A stretch of DNA of 64,000 nt from Romanomermis culicivorax (lineage: Eukaryota > Nematoda > Enoplea > Mermithida > Mermithidae): NCBI GenBank assembly GCA_963922205.1, contig CAWUHX010000167.1, forward strand, positions 682,001 to 746,000. Reading direction: 5' to 3'. Each line of letters opens with the position of its first letter. The stretch's first letter is position 1. Below the pieces are notes generated by a model that saw only the letters and a program-made list of their open reading frames with translations, was not told where the DNA came from and made no database searches. Made by a program: the position numbers and the translations under genes. Below are positions 53,201 to 64,000 of this stretch, one piece after another.

Positions 53201-56200
53201 TAGCCAATTTACGACCTCAAAAAAAACGAATCGAACTTCACAAGTGATTCCTACACCCAAATACGATTATTATATCAATTTTCGACGACCCGAGAATTTC
53301 AAAGGCGTACATAGCAAATATTGTCTCCCATCAGATATAATTATTCATGAATTGGGTGTGTGAAGTGCTGTGCGAACCCACAAGTGGTTTGGATGATTTC
53401 TAGCAGCGTGAATCGATAGGATAACCTGAATTTCGGGAAGCTGTTGGGCTCAGCGTTTTTTCGTACGAGACAAACTTTTTTGGCTCCGTACAAAGACTTT
53501 TTTGATAATCTTCGTTCAAAGTACAAAGAGATTTTACCGACATTATCTGATTAAAAAAAACGCTTCTCCAGGCTCTAGTATCAGAAAATATCAAAGAATT
53601 TTTCGGCGCTTCGGTCTTGTACGGAAAATACAAATTTTGGTGCATTTCAGAAGATCAAAATCTATTTTTCCAATTTTTTTGTAACTATACTTGAAGCCGA
53701 GTTTGGATCCAGAAGCATCATGGAATATCAGACATCTCAGGTTCAGCCTGAAGTTCTCAAGATTCATGAGAGTATGAGTATATTTCCTTGATTTTTAAAA
53801 TGATTATGAAAGACATGAACTCGAGTGCTATCAGGAAGAAGGTTTGTGCGGTAATACACGAAAAATCGTGGTTTTTCAATGGACAAAAAATTTTCTTCCT
53901 ACATAGATTTTTTGGTCGATCGTTGTACATATAAAACGATGCTTGTACAAAAAAACGCTGGTTGGAATCCTGAACTAATCAACGAATCCTAGGAAATCTC
54001 TATTTTTAGGCAAAAAATGTTTCGATTAAAATGTATGGAGAAGCAATCTTTTCATGGACTTTGAGAACGCACGCGTTTTCAAGATGTTTTCTGCAATTTT
54101 TGAGATCAAAATTTGTTTTTCATATCACTTCTGACCCCTCTCCAAATCAGCACAGTTGACCACTTCCCTGCTAACTCTTAGGCCAGAGAGCTGTTTCCTG
54201 TTTGAACACGAATGCGTGCATATAATGACTCGAACACAAAACTACACATACTAACCATCGAGTTCAACCTTTAACTTGCTCAAGTCGACTGCTTTTCTTT
54301 TTTCTTTAGGCTCGTCTGGAATCTTCTCTTCGGTTTCGTACTTCTGTTTCAATTTTCCTTTACCTCGCTTTCTTGAAACAAAAAGGATCAATTCTAATTC
54401 CAACTTGAAGGCTTAGTTGACATTTTCAACACTTTTCATTTGAAAATTCAGTGGTTTTTGTGTTAAGACTTTTTGGAGACATCATTTTAGTGTCTGACTA
54501 TACATGTATATAATGGGGGGAAGTACTATAGGACCGCCAAAATCGTCGGCCATATGGCCAAACATTGGGCGACCCTGAAGATATTCCAACCAATGGCTAG
54601 CCATTTAGTAGTCAGAGGTCAGAAGGACTCAATACTTTTGATAGGAAAAATACCGAAAAATTGATGAAACATGCCAATTTTTGAAGAAAAAATGGTCAAA
54701 TACATGAATTTTCTTGGCCCTTCGCGCCATGAATACGTTTTTTACGGTTTTTTTTGACAAATCATACTATTAATAGAAACATTTTTCGAAATTTTTTTGG
54801 TGAAAAAATTGGATTTTTTCCTTTAGAGATCATTTTGAAATTTTAGCTAATTCGTGACCTCATGGCCTAAAAAAAGCAAAGCCACCTTTAGACTTCGTTA
54901 CATTACGTGTTTGACTAAATACTTCTAATCTAATATAATACTTCTGGTAGAAGAAAATTCAAGTTAGACATCAAGAGTGCCATTGGACATATACTAAATC
55001 TCCAGAGAAGTAAAAGTTTTTCCATTCAACGAACAAAAAACATTTTATATCTCTGAGGAATAGCGTCAAAAAATGCCTAAAAAGCAAATTGAGAGATACG
55101 ATCGGCACGATGAGCTGAAATGTAGTGCCAATCAGTATACATCTACTAGACTAAATTTAGGTAAACTCGCTACCGATCAATGGCAGAAGCCCCCATTGGT
55201 TAACGAGTCCATATTTTTCAATAATTAAAGCTGTTCTGCTGGACTTTATCGATAATAGTTATTACCGTGCTAATATCTCTAGTTTTCCAGCTGGTTGACG
55301 AAATGGATGAAAATAAACCATTCTAAAGAAATATGAGTGAAAGAAGTAGAATCGCGTCATATTAAAGCCGGAATGCAACCAAAACTTAAGATCTGGCGAA
55401 AACCGAACAGTAGATTTTTCAGACTAACAAAACCATCTGTCATTTCACAGCATGCCTATTGACACTTCTACAGGCATGTTTTTGGACATGTTCTTCATAA
55501 AACTAAGCTATTTGTATGAGTTCCTCTCTGTTCTGTGCTGTAAAACAGAAACCCTAAATTGTAGAACTGAAACTAGAAAACCCAAAAAAGAAACCGGAAC
55601 ATGGCTACAAACTTCTACCCAGGGGCGTAGCGAGAGAGGGGGCGGCCGCCCCCTCCTTGGACAATCCAAATTTTTTTCGTAAAATGAATATCATTTGCGC
55701 TTAAGAGCCTATAGGTACTTACTGCTTTGCTTACCTCAGCTGTCATTTGATTCATTTTAGCATTGGTGTAGATAGGTACTGTATTGATGTCCATAATTAT
55801 TTTCAAAGAAAGTTTCGCGAACATAAATTTTTTGTGTACATTTAGCTTGAACATTTTGGTTTCCACTTACACGATATACATATTTACTTTTACTCAGTGA
55901 CACAACGCTCATAAAAAAATTTTTACTGTTTAATTCAGGTTTAAATAATATTAAATATGAAACGCGGACTAGAATTAATTGGTTTTGGACCCAGGTCAGC
56001 GAAACGAACTGTGGCAAACATTCCTGAAAAATTTGAAGAAATTTCCCGAGACCACTTTTTTTGGAAAAACCCGAATGTGTTAAAGTGCAGAAATAATCTC
56101 TCATGGTGGCATTACACTGTTTACCATTTTTGATTTTAAAAAAAATTCCGCCCCCTCCTTAGAAAAATCCTGGCTACGCCCCTGCTTCTACCCTATAATT

Positions 56201-57841
56201 ACAAACGGACCTGCTCCCAAAATCGTCAATTTTCTCCGGCTCTGCATGTTTCATCAAATCATCCGCTCTAAACGCGTTAGTTTCTTCTTCATCGTCAGCT
56301 ATACAGCCTCTTCTTTTTCGAACTCTTTGGACTTTCTTCTTAACTTTTTTAAATTTAGTAGCCATTTCTTCCTTTGTAAAAAACTCCGTAGCTAATCGAG
56401 TTGGAGCCGGTTCTAAACTGGTACATCCATCGCGGAATTGGGCTAATCGAAGCTTTTGAGCGACGGCCTCTTTAAAAGATTCGGGATCTACCAAGCCTTT
56501 CGAACCTTGCAGTAGTGAGAAAAAACGCAAATATTTGATGATCGACGGAAAAAATCACAGCAAATTTCATACCAATTTTGAAAGAAGTTTTCTTTTCTCC
56601 ATCAATTTCTTCATCATATTTTCCTAATAATGTCTTCTCTCTTATCTGGAAACAGGCAAAACTCGATTATTCATAATGCTGAGACTATATTTCAAAATAA
56701 GTTTCAATTGATATACGTTTCCAAGATCATCGAATTCGTCTTCATAAGCGTTGTAACCTGGTTTCTTTTTCCGTAGTTCCGCATTTTTCGACCATCGTTC
56801 GTGCAGAGAAAGCGTCGGATTGATCAAGACTTCTTCACTATCGTTATCCAAAACGTCTGTAATTGAAAAATTGAATATGCATAAACGATGCCTGCCATTT
56901 TAACAATACCTCGCAAAAAGACCTTTATCTTGCAGGACAAGAATCATTTCGGATCCTTCAACCAAAGTGTCCAAAGAATGTTGAACGGTCAAGCCTTTCA
57001 AGTTTTTAGCAGTGTATTTCTAAAAAAGAACGTTGGAATCACCAATGTGATAATCAATTCAATTCATTTTGACAACTGAAAACTAGGTTATTAGACGAAT
57101 TGCTTAATCTAAAAATTTTGGTAGCTTACTTTTCGACATTGTGCGTCAACTTAGCAGGTGAACCTAAAGGGCTTTATAATTCAAAGCATCCAAAAAACTA
57201 ACCTTATCTTTTTCGACTTCCGGTAACAAGTCACCTATCGAGAACTCTTTATCCATTTCTTCCAAGGCTTTGGCCTAGAATGCAATGAAAATCTATCAGA
57301 AAAATGTTCTGAGGCGAGTATTATAAAACTTACTCTTTGCTCTGCGAGCCGCTTTTCTTCATCTAATTTTCGACTCTTATTAACCCAAGAGGCAGCGGAA
57401 CCGTCGTCATTATCATCTAACGTCGAGAGCGTTTTCACGGAACTTGAGAAAGAACGGAGCCAAAATCAAGAACAGATCTTCCAATTAGAAGGCTCATGAA
57501 TTTGTGTGCTATTTTAAAGACCAGTCAAATGCAGAATATAATAATATTTTGCTTGATGAGACGTATACCTTAATTTTTCTTGCACTTTTCGCTTCTCCTT
57601 CAACGCCTCCAATTTTTCACGAAGTTTTTCTTCTTTTTTTGCGTCGCCCCAATTAGCCGCCGGCTTATGAACGAATTTGACGCCATCTTTAGTGTAAACA
57701 TCTAAATTCATAGTGATAATTTCATACGTATATGTAAAACTTTCTCCTTTATGCATACTTTCCAATTCTGAAGTTTTATCTTCTGCTTTCGGCTGATCGT
57801 CCAACAGCAAAGGCGCTAAACCAAGCTTCTCACGGAGTTTA
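50224..57841 (-). CDS. SART1: SART1/Snu66, U4/U6.U5 tri-snRNP-associated protein; 5' end missing
   Basis: SART1 is a nuclear spliceosome protein that helps recruit the tri-snRNP for B-complex assembly. Thirteen exons join in phase: 57841-57569, 57442-57334, 57274-57203, 57019-56923, 56856-56717, 56645-56573, 56505-56211, 54371-54256, 52661-52513, 52284-51883, 51800-51619, 51560-51405 and 50452-50224. They give about 763 residues (human 800). Recognisable parts in order are [30 protein letters not shown], the lysine-rich [36 protein letters not shown], the [22 protein letters not shown] block and the C-terminal MSSTDTPL...[10 protein letters not shown] signature. The first exon here starts in phase 2, so the Arg/Ser-rich N-terminus (about 100 residues in relatives) must lie further right. 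I could not find it. Donors at exon ends 56923 (G|GTCTTT) and 56211 (AG|GTCCGT) are weak but alignment supports them. Confidence 0.93.
51316..51389. repeat. Cluster of GC-rich hairpins in the last SART1 intron
   Basis: Within 74 bases lie TTGCCCCGAAGCGGGGCAA, GCCCCGTCCCGGGGC and GCACCGGTGC, each able to fold alone, in otherwise AT-rich intron sequence. Their CCCC/GGGG arms could also pair across units. The sequence does not match the Helitron terminus beyond the shared GGGGC word. Confidence 0.7.
52730..53100. other. GC-rich island in a SART1 intron
   Basis: About 370 bases of much higher GC than the surroundings, between exons 9 and 10 of the displayed SART1 model. Short frames are open on both strands (minus 52999-52739, plus 52859-53074) but neither resembles a known protein. 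It contains back-to-back perfect hairpins TTCGCCTTGGGCGAA (52960-52974) and AGTTTCCGCTGGAAACT (52974-52990). It could be an inserted repeat or a structured RNA; I cannot tell. Confidence 0.5.
54500..54905. repeat. Dispersed repeat with CATGTAT-type end, copy B
   Basis: Diverged relative of 46490-46830 with the same block order (GCCAATTTTTGA, TTTTCTTGGCCCTTCGCGCC, AGAGATC, GTGACCTCATGGCC, CATTACGTG), lying in a SART1 intron. Confidence 0.5.
55620..56184. mobile_element. hAT MITE with CAGGGGCGTAGC ends
   Basis: The 565-bp element has inverted ends CAGGGGCGTAGC and GCTACGCCCCTG. An exact 8-bp target duplication CTTCTACC flanks it (55612-55619 and 56185-56192). Both subterminal regions carry a GGCGGCCGCCCCCTCCTT or CCGCCCCCTCCTT block. 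CAGGGGCGTAGC is a common hAT terminus in animals. No transposase is present. The element ends 27 bases left of the donor of a SART1 exon (exon end 56211), so it sits inside the intron right next to that splice site. Confidence 0.9.
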
Positions 57842-57913
57842 CTGGAAAAAAAACAAAGAAACCGAAAATACAGTAAGATAAAGAATTGAGATCTTCTTAC
57901 AGTAGAGAGAAAC

Positions 57914-58074
57914 CATACCTGTAAGAGGTCCGACCAGTTGGGGCGAATTAAGTCGAAAATTTTCCCAAAAAAGGCCAAAAACATACACTTTTTTTGCAAA
58001 TTTTTTCCAAACTGAGGGGGTGGGTATATGGTTGGCCAAGTTGGGCCCCCCCAACCCCCGCAAGTACAGGTATG
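57914..58074. mobile_element. CATACCTGT-end hAT-like MITE, 161 bp
   Basis: Ends CATACCTGTAAGAGG and ...AGTACAGGTATG. An exact 8-bp AGAGAAAC duplication flanks it (57906-57913 and 58075-58082). The interior has GGTCCGACCAGTTGGGGCG and GGTATATGGTTGGCCAAGTTGGG, shared with the other copies. It lies only about 70 bases upstream of the first SART1 exon I can place. Confidence 0.9.
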
Positions 58075-59884
58075 AGAGAAACGCGTATAAGACGTTTATG
58101 TAGAGTCAATTATTGTGGATGGATCAATTCAAAGTTTTCAATATTTCAAAGGCGAATTACGACGCGAACGAGATCTTACTCTGAATCACATGGCCAATAT
58201 AATTAATAGAATGTTAACCTACTGGCATATCCTGATCAGCATCATCAGTTTATACATAGCATGATGATAAATATTCAAACTTAGAAGAAAATGTTTGTCA
58301 TAGGACACCCTGTATCCAGTCAAAATATTTAATTTTAAGGAAAACTATCGACATATTCGTAAACAGCATAATCATTTTAGTCGGAAATATGCTAATTTGG
58401 GAAAATTTTGGGAAAAGATTCTGTACCTCCTAAACCACACAAGTGCCAAAAAATTTTGTACCATTGATGGCATAAAGATCACAGTTTTTTTCCTTCAATA
58501 GACAATTTTTGAGGATTTTTTTTTGAAATTGTGGAAAATTTTTTTGAACTTGGGCATCGATTTGAGGAAAATTTTTTCGATGGTTTCCTGTTCGGAGGAT
58601 TGAAAATTGTTGAAATTTTCCGGCGTTTCGCGCCAGATTTTAATTATTAAATAATTTTTCTATGTTATTCCAATGCACGGTTAGAAAATGTCATTCTAGC
58701 TAATGCTTATAGCTTTTGATTATCACTATATTATGAATAAATGTTTGATCCTTAATTTTTTTTTGAGAATTTGACGAAAAGCAATATTTTTCTTGGTTAT
58801 TTTTACAAGGTCTTTTTGTGGCCTTCGAAAAGATTTTAACATTTGTGTGATTGAAACATTTTGAGTCCAAGTGGAAATTCTTGCTGGTTGAAGGATCAAA
58901 ATTCTTGGTAACTTCCCTAGTTTTTGAATTGTAGTCTTCTCGACTAAAAATTCATTGAATTCGATTAAAAATTAAACCTTCTGTAAAGGAAATAAGAGTT
59001 GAAAAGGTTTATTTTCCAGCGTTCTAAAATATCAAAATCCCAGAAAAATTTTCGGCGCTAGGCGCCGAACAAGTACCTCATACCAATCTTTTCATTTGCT
59101 CTTCAAAACTCAAAAAATTTGGTTTTAAAAGCCGAAAACCAACGCGAATGGAGTGAAAGAGAAGAAAACTTGCTTTTGGTGGTTTTTTCCGATAAAATTA
59201 AGCTAATTTATTGATTTTAGAGTGAACAACCAAAAATTCATCTGTGCAACCAAAATGTTTCCTCAACTTGCACATTGGAACCTCGCTTTTGCAGAAAAAA
59301 GCCCTGTGGTCAAGTTCATACCTTTGTCAGTTTGTCAGCTATTCAGAATCAGTTTAAAATTTTAGTTTTGATTGTTATTTTTGTATCAAAGTTTACTATT
59401 TGATTCAATTGTTATGTCAAAATTATAGGTCGTTTTATGTCGTCAAAGAAATATTAGAAATAAAAGTTATGCTGTTGAATTATTTTCTTGCTTGGCTCAT
59501 GTAAACTTATTTATTTATAAGCAGGTCATAGCTCGGAACTTTTTGAAAAAATGTCGGTTTTTCACGTAAGTTCAAACGTAATCCGGGTTATTGTCAGTAT
59601 CGACGGATATCTCAAGAACAAGTGAAAACTAAAGGGCGACAAGGATTTAGTCAAACGCCGAATAGAATTTTGCATCAGAAAAGCATAATTTTACGAATGC
59701 ATTATGCATATCGTTGTAAAATAGTAATAAAATGAATAGGACCGACCAAAAATTGTCTGAAACGGTGCGAATCTATTAGAAATCGAAATCTACAGTAACC
59801 CGAAATTTTTTCTAAAGCAAAAAAATCGGGGACAAGTCAGACAAGCTTCGGCCAAACATAACTGTGTCGGAAATGAAAATTACT

Positions 59885-60044
59885 CATACCTGTACTGGGG
59901 GGACCCCCCAACTTGGCCAACCATATACCCCCCCAGTTTGGGAAAAATTAAAAAATTTGCAAAAAGTATGTTTTTTGGCCTTTTTTGGGAAAAATTTCGA
60001 CTTTTTCCGCCCCCCCTCAACTAGTCGGACCTCTTACAGGTATG
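59885..60044. mobile_element. CATACCTGT-end MITE, 160 bp
   Basis: Runs from CATACCTGTACTGGGGGG to ...CTAGTCGGACCTCTTACAGGTATG. It is in inverse orientation to 57914-58074 and nearly the same length. The next family member begins two bases later, which hides any right-hand duplication. Confidence 0.8.
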
Positions 60045-60046
60045 AA

Positions 60047-60337
60047 CATACCTGTAATTGGGGGAGATGGGGAGGACTCCCACCCCCAACTTTGTCGAAC
60101 CCTATACCCAAATGTTGGGACCTTCACCCCCAACTGTGTCAACCCTATACCCAACCCCCAATATCCTAACGGAAAATGGAAAAAAGCGGAAAAAATGGCT
60201 TTTTTGGCCTTTCTTGAGAAAATTTTCGAAATTTTTTCGATCCTTATGAGGTCTTTTCGACCCCTCCCCAAAATTTTGGAAACGTCGGTACTCTCACCCC
60301 AAATATTTCGGTTTACCCCCCCTAACTGGTCGGATAT
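60047..60337. mobile_element. CATACCTGT-end MITE, right end decayed
   Basis: Starts CATACCTGTAATTGGGGG and carries CAACTTTGTCGAACCCTATACCC and CTAACTGGTCGGAT near its far end. The terminal ACCTCTTACAGGTATG is lost or mutated, so the right boundary is approximate. Confidence 0.65.
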
Positions 60338-60405
60338 CGTGTTTTGATGGATATTACTTTCGCTTTGGAAGTACTTTGCGTTCAAGGTTCTATGGGGGCA
60401 GGGGC

Positions 60406-60467
60406 TATGCAGCGCCCGGCGCTGCATAACCAAGCATTATGATTTTTTTTATTCAGCGCCGGGCGCT
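60406..60467. repeat. Two strong GC palindromes
   Basis: TATGCAGCGCC-C-GGCGCTGCATA (60406-60428) is a perfect 11-bp-arm palindrome. AGCGCC-G-GGCGCT (60455-60467) follows, and a half-site AGCGCCCG occurs near 60499. No surrounding element was delimited. Confidence 0.75.
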
Positions 60468-60625
60468 AAACAACCAGTGGCATGACACACGGTTATTCAG
60501 CGCCCGACGACGATAACTACAGTAATCGAGACTTAAATCATTATATGCTGAACTGAAAATACTACCTAATCAGCCATATTAGTGAACGAAAGTCAAAAGT
60601 GATAGGGACCGCTTGCATCAGTGAT

Positions 60626-60865
60626 CATATCTGTAAGAGGTCCGACCCGTTGTGGGAATCCCAAAATTTGGGTGTGGGCGCCGAAAAAAATGCAAAAAAT
60701 TCCGAAAATTTTCCCAAAAAGCCACTATTTTCCCAAATTTTTCCAAGTGTGCGGGGGGAAGAGGTTGGGTATAGGGTTGACCAAGTTGAGGGTGCCGATG
60801 GGTATAGGGTTCGACCAAGTTGGGGGTGGAGGTCCTCCCCCAGCCCTCCCACAATTACTGGTATG
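60626..60865. mobile_element. CATATCTGT/CATACC-end MITE, 240 bp
   Basis: Starts CATATCTGTAAGAGGTCCGACCCG and ends ...ACAATTACTGGTATG. The flanks TCAGTGAT (60618-60625) and CCAGTGAT (60866-60873) match at 7 of 8 bases, fitting an old 8-bp target duplication. The interior has two copies of GGGTATAGGGTT(C)GACCAAGTTG. Confidence 0.8.
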
Positions 60866-63548
60866 CCAGTGATTCCCGAACTATTCTAGGAGTTGCCTAT
60901 AGATTTCCGTATTCATGAAACTTTGACATGAGTGATTATAAGACGTAACAACATAATTCTTAAAGCTGAAGTTCAAGGAAGAGGCTTAATTTGATAATTT
61001 AATTTTATGGATTTTCATGTGTGAGCTTTGAATAGTGTATCTCAAATTGAACTGAGATGACCATGTAGCAAATGACTAGGCATGGGCGATGCACTTATGT
61101 TTTCAATCAGCCAGACACTGCGGTCAGCCAACTGGATAACAAAAATAATCGGCTAGAAATGGGCAAAACGGTAAAAATCACATTAATTTTGGATTGATGA
61201 TAGACAACCGAAGATCAGAGATCTGGCCCCCAACCAAAAATCTGGATTCTTCAACCAGCATGAACTTCTCTCATTGTCTAACACTGCGCATGACTCTAAC
61301 ATGAAAGAGCATGCTACTACAAAAACAGCATATACTTGCGAAAACAATATGGGTTTATCTGTAGTCAGTCGATACAGAAATTCAGTTGGTTCTCAAATCC
61401 TCTCCGTCTTTGCCAAGCCGAATCAGGCTAGAAAACCGGCTGTAGTACATTTATTTCGAAGAAAATAGACAAAATACAATCAAAGTTGATTGTCGGGCTT
61501 ATTTCAGAGTCTATCAAGAGCTCCCAAGGTCAGATTTTCAGATAGTAGAAAATTTAATAATTTGCGGCGGCAATGTATAGCTAAATGTCAAATATAAATG
61601 CACCAGTTTTGACAAAACTAGCCACCCTGATCAATCCTTAGGACATCGGGTAGGGGTAATACCCCCTCGTACTACTCCCTATGGGACAGTCTGCACACTT
61701 TTGAACAAAATAAAAATGAAATTATCATGTTGAACATAATTTTTTTCTCCGTACTGTTAGCCAGTTTTCCAATCAAACTGGCCCTGACTCAATTTTTAAT
61801 CTGGGGCTACTTCCACAATTCACAAGTACGGTGGTTGAGTCGTACCTCTCACATGCTCAGTGGTGTCCGCTTGCATCAACGACTTTTAGAATAGTTGATC
61901 TTCTAGTGTTTCAGTAGTGTTCACATTCTTGTTTATAACATGTAAAAAGAGTGTAATAATGTATTTCTTATCACGTGAAGAATGTTGAAGTGCGTTATAA
62001 TCTCATGCATGGAAAACTAAAATTTTGCATAATATGACTTGCGAAGATCAGTAAATCTTCCCTTACAGATAAAGTTACTTAGAAAATTGTTATTATCCGT
62101 AAACTAAAATTCTCTGTAATTCTGTTTCAAATCCACAACAAATTTTTTCTCCCTACATTATTCAAGCGAAATACATCTTCTGTAAGGCTTGAAGCAGAGC
62201 ACCCCATAAGGGGAAACAAGATATTACCGCGGTCTCATGTTTGGATATTCATTTACCACCCCAGTAAGAATGACTTACTGGTGAAATGAGACAAAAATGG
62301 CCACAGGTACACAAAACTTTGGGGAGTGTCATAATGGGTAAGCCAATTTGAAGGAAATGAGTAAACGGACACTTTTAGAAGAACTGCTATTGGATATTTT
62401 TTTAAAGTTCGTGGTCAGCATGAAAAAAGTATGTTTATCGTGTTCACAGGTTTGAAAATGTATCTATTGCATAAATGATTTTGATATATGAAAGTGAAAA
62501 TTTTGACAACTGTACAGAACCACTGGCTTTTGTAGGAGACAAACATATTTCGCTCTGTACGAAGATTTTTGTGGTATGTTTTCAGAAAGCACAAATACAA
62601 TTGGTCGAAATAACAGTTTTCTAGCGCCTAGTGCAGGAATCTATGTTGTCATTCTTGGGATTGGAAAATCCGCTGTTTTCCAAAATTATGCTTATTTGGG
62701 AAAAATGTTTAAAAAAGCTGAAAATGTTAATTATCGACGCACGAAAAACAATATTGGTGCGTTTTCTAACGTGAGCATCTGAAATTGGCCAACGTAGTGG
62801 GAAATAGTGAGTTGTTTTTCGAACATTGCTCTACACCTACTCTGGTTGTTATTGCATGAATTGTGAAATTTCTATAGCTCATTGGCATGGGTACATGAAA
62901 ACAATTATCTAAGTGACAACTGGAAATCTGCACAAAAGTTTCACTGAACCGCTACATTTTGGTGCAAGCGAAACCTTTATAGAGGCGTCCTGGACTCTTC
63001 TAAAGGTTCAGTGGTACCTATAAATAAGAGTAGGTGCAAGAGAAAACACCATTCAATTAGTTCAGTTCATTATTATTTTCTGTGGTGCAGTGTGTGTCAG
63101 TTCTGTGGTGCAGAGTTTGGTACAGGTCAATTTTTACGCCACTGAATCAATAGAAAGGCTCAGATGCGTTTGGTACATCTAGTCCCTTGTCTAGTGCCGA
63201 GAACTAGTCCGTCTGGTAGTTGCGAGTTGAGCTATTTTCCATGTATATGATACATCAACCATTTTTTCTAGTGGTTACTTCATGTGATTGTCAAGAATCT
63301 AATGTTTCCTTCATGTGAACAAAATATTCGCATTCGAGACATATAAAACACAAAAAGCGAAAAAACTATAAGTAATCTGTTTTGTTGGTAATATATATGG
63401 AATACAGTTAATCCTGAACCTGTTGAAAAAGAACTACTCTAGGAGTGTTTTGTGCAAGTGAACAAACAAGTAATTCTGAACTCCTGACCTCCTAATACAG
63501 TGCAAAATAACACTGTTGAACTTCTAGGTTGCTGCTAGCAGAAGAACC

Positions 63549-63711
63549 CAGGGCCGTGCGCAGGATTTTTTCATGGGGGGGGGGGCGGACTAGATTTTTT
63601 TACTGAATAGCCCCAGAAAATGTCGATCTTACGCGGATATACTGTGTGCATACTGCCTCAAGGGGGTGGGGGGCGGGGCGGCCGCCCCCCGCCCCCTTGT
63701 GCACGGACCTG
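63549..63711. mobile_element. Possible small hAT-like element
   Basis: Opens CAGGGCCGTGCGCAGG and closes ...GTGCACGGACCTG, an imperfect inverted repeat of a type seen in hAT elements, with G- and C-run interior. Flanking 8-mers do not match, so it is a weak call. Confidence 0.4.
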
Positions 63712-64000
63712 CCGCCACCACTTGGAATGTGTGCTCTGTTAAATTTTTCCATGACTTGTTTCACGATTTTCAAGCTTCGCTGTATACCCACCGAATGATA
63801 AAAATCGTATGCTTGATGAAAAACTGTTTATGACTAGCCAGTTCTTAATTTCTAAGCAGATTGCAATTCGTGTTCAATCATTTTCGAGACTCCAGCAAAA
63901 GTCCAAACTTAATCGTGGTGTTATAGTCACAGTAGTAGAAATGTTACATTAAAGTCTGGCTTTAAGAAATAGACTGGCGTTGTATACATTGCAATGAAAC

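Larger units (their letters stand above)
58083..64000. other. Right-edge region: repeats, no supported gene
   Basis: The missing 5' exon(s) of SART1 should be here or beyond the edge, but I found none with the expected sequence and phase. The region holds three MITEs of the CATACCTGT family (59885, 60047, 60626), GGCGC hairpin motifs (about 58619, 59055 and 62620), a pair of strong palindromes (60406-60467), and a possible small hAT-like element (63549-63711). Short open frames at 61274 and 62576 resemble nothing I know. Confidence 0.5.

Noticed and set aside
57842-57999. Open frame running upstream of the first placed SART1 exon
   Set aside because: It reads through the acceptor into a MITE (57914-58074), so it is not coding.

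Overview
The window is AT-rich, intron-rich animal nuclear DNA. The reasons are spliced genes with GT-AG introns, a cytosolic-type alanyl-tRNA synthetase, an animal-type sulfide:quinone oxidoreductase, the spliceosome protein SART1, and dense hAT, Helitron and non-LTR repeats. I cannot assign a phylum from the sequence alone. No bacterial, plasmid, phage or CRISPR features are present.

Five genes can be built by joining exons with matching splice phase. All lie on the minus strand, so the 5' end of each is on the right. From left to right they are: (1) 878-9267, the 5' three exons of a low-complexity, basic/serine-rich protein that runs off the left edge; (2) 12821-16103, a five-exon gene for a predicted 260-aa secreted cysteine-rich protein with one EGF-like domain, a basic Gly/Arg stretch and a poly-glycine tail; (3) 16882-22207, a complete nine-exon SQOR gene (439 aa) for mitochondrial sulfide oxidation; (4) 24208-47785, a complete nineteen-exon cytosolic alanyl-tRNA synthetase (972 aa) spread over 23.6 kb; (5) 50224-57841, thirteen exons of SART1/Snu66 of the U4/U6.U5 tri-snRNP, lacking only the 5' end. 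Spacing is 0.8-3.6 kb and nothing suggests an operon. The genes share no pathway.

Most remaining DNA is transposon. A pair of 2.5-2.6 kb Helitron-like elements (3079-5570 and 40072-42686) carry a 97-bp minisatellite, and the copies differ by one unit. The 10.8-kb last intron of AARS holds a nest: a 6.2-kb DNA transposon (26300-32537) contains a CR1/jockey-type LINE, which contains a 1.27-kb hAT element with an 8-bp target duplication. A separate 1.1-kb MITE-like element in that intron is itself split by a 0.9-kb foldback. Other repeats include a hAT-like MITE family with CATACCTGT ends and 8-bp duplications, a decayed ZBED-type hAT (44209-45322), a CAGGGGCGTAGC hAT MITE (55620-56184), a long inverted-repeat element (about 10.63-12.35 kb), and a dispersed family marked by a GGCGC-N3-GCGCC hairpin next to AAAATTTT. 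The 6 kb at the right edge holds repeats and no gene I can support.
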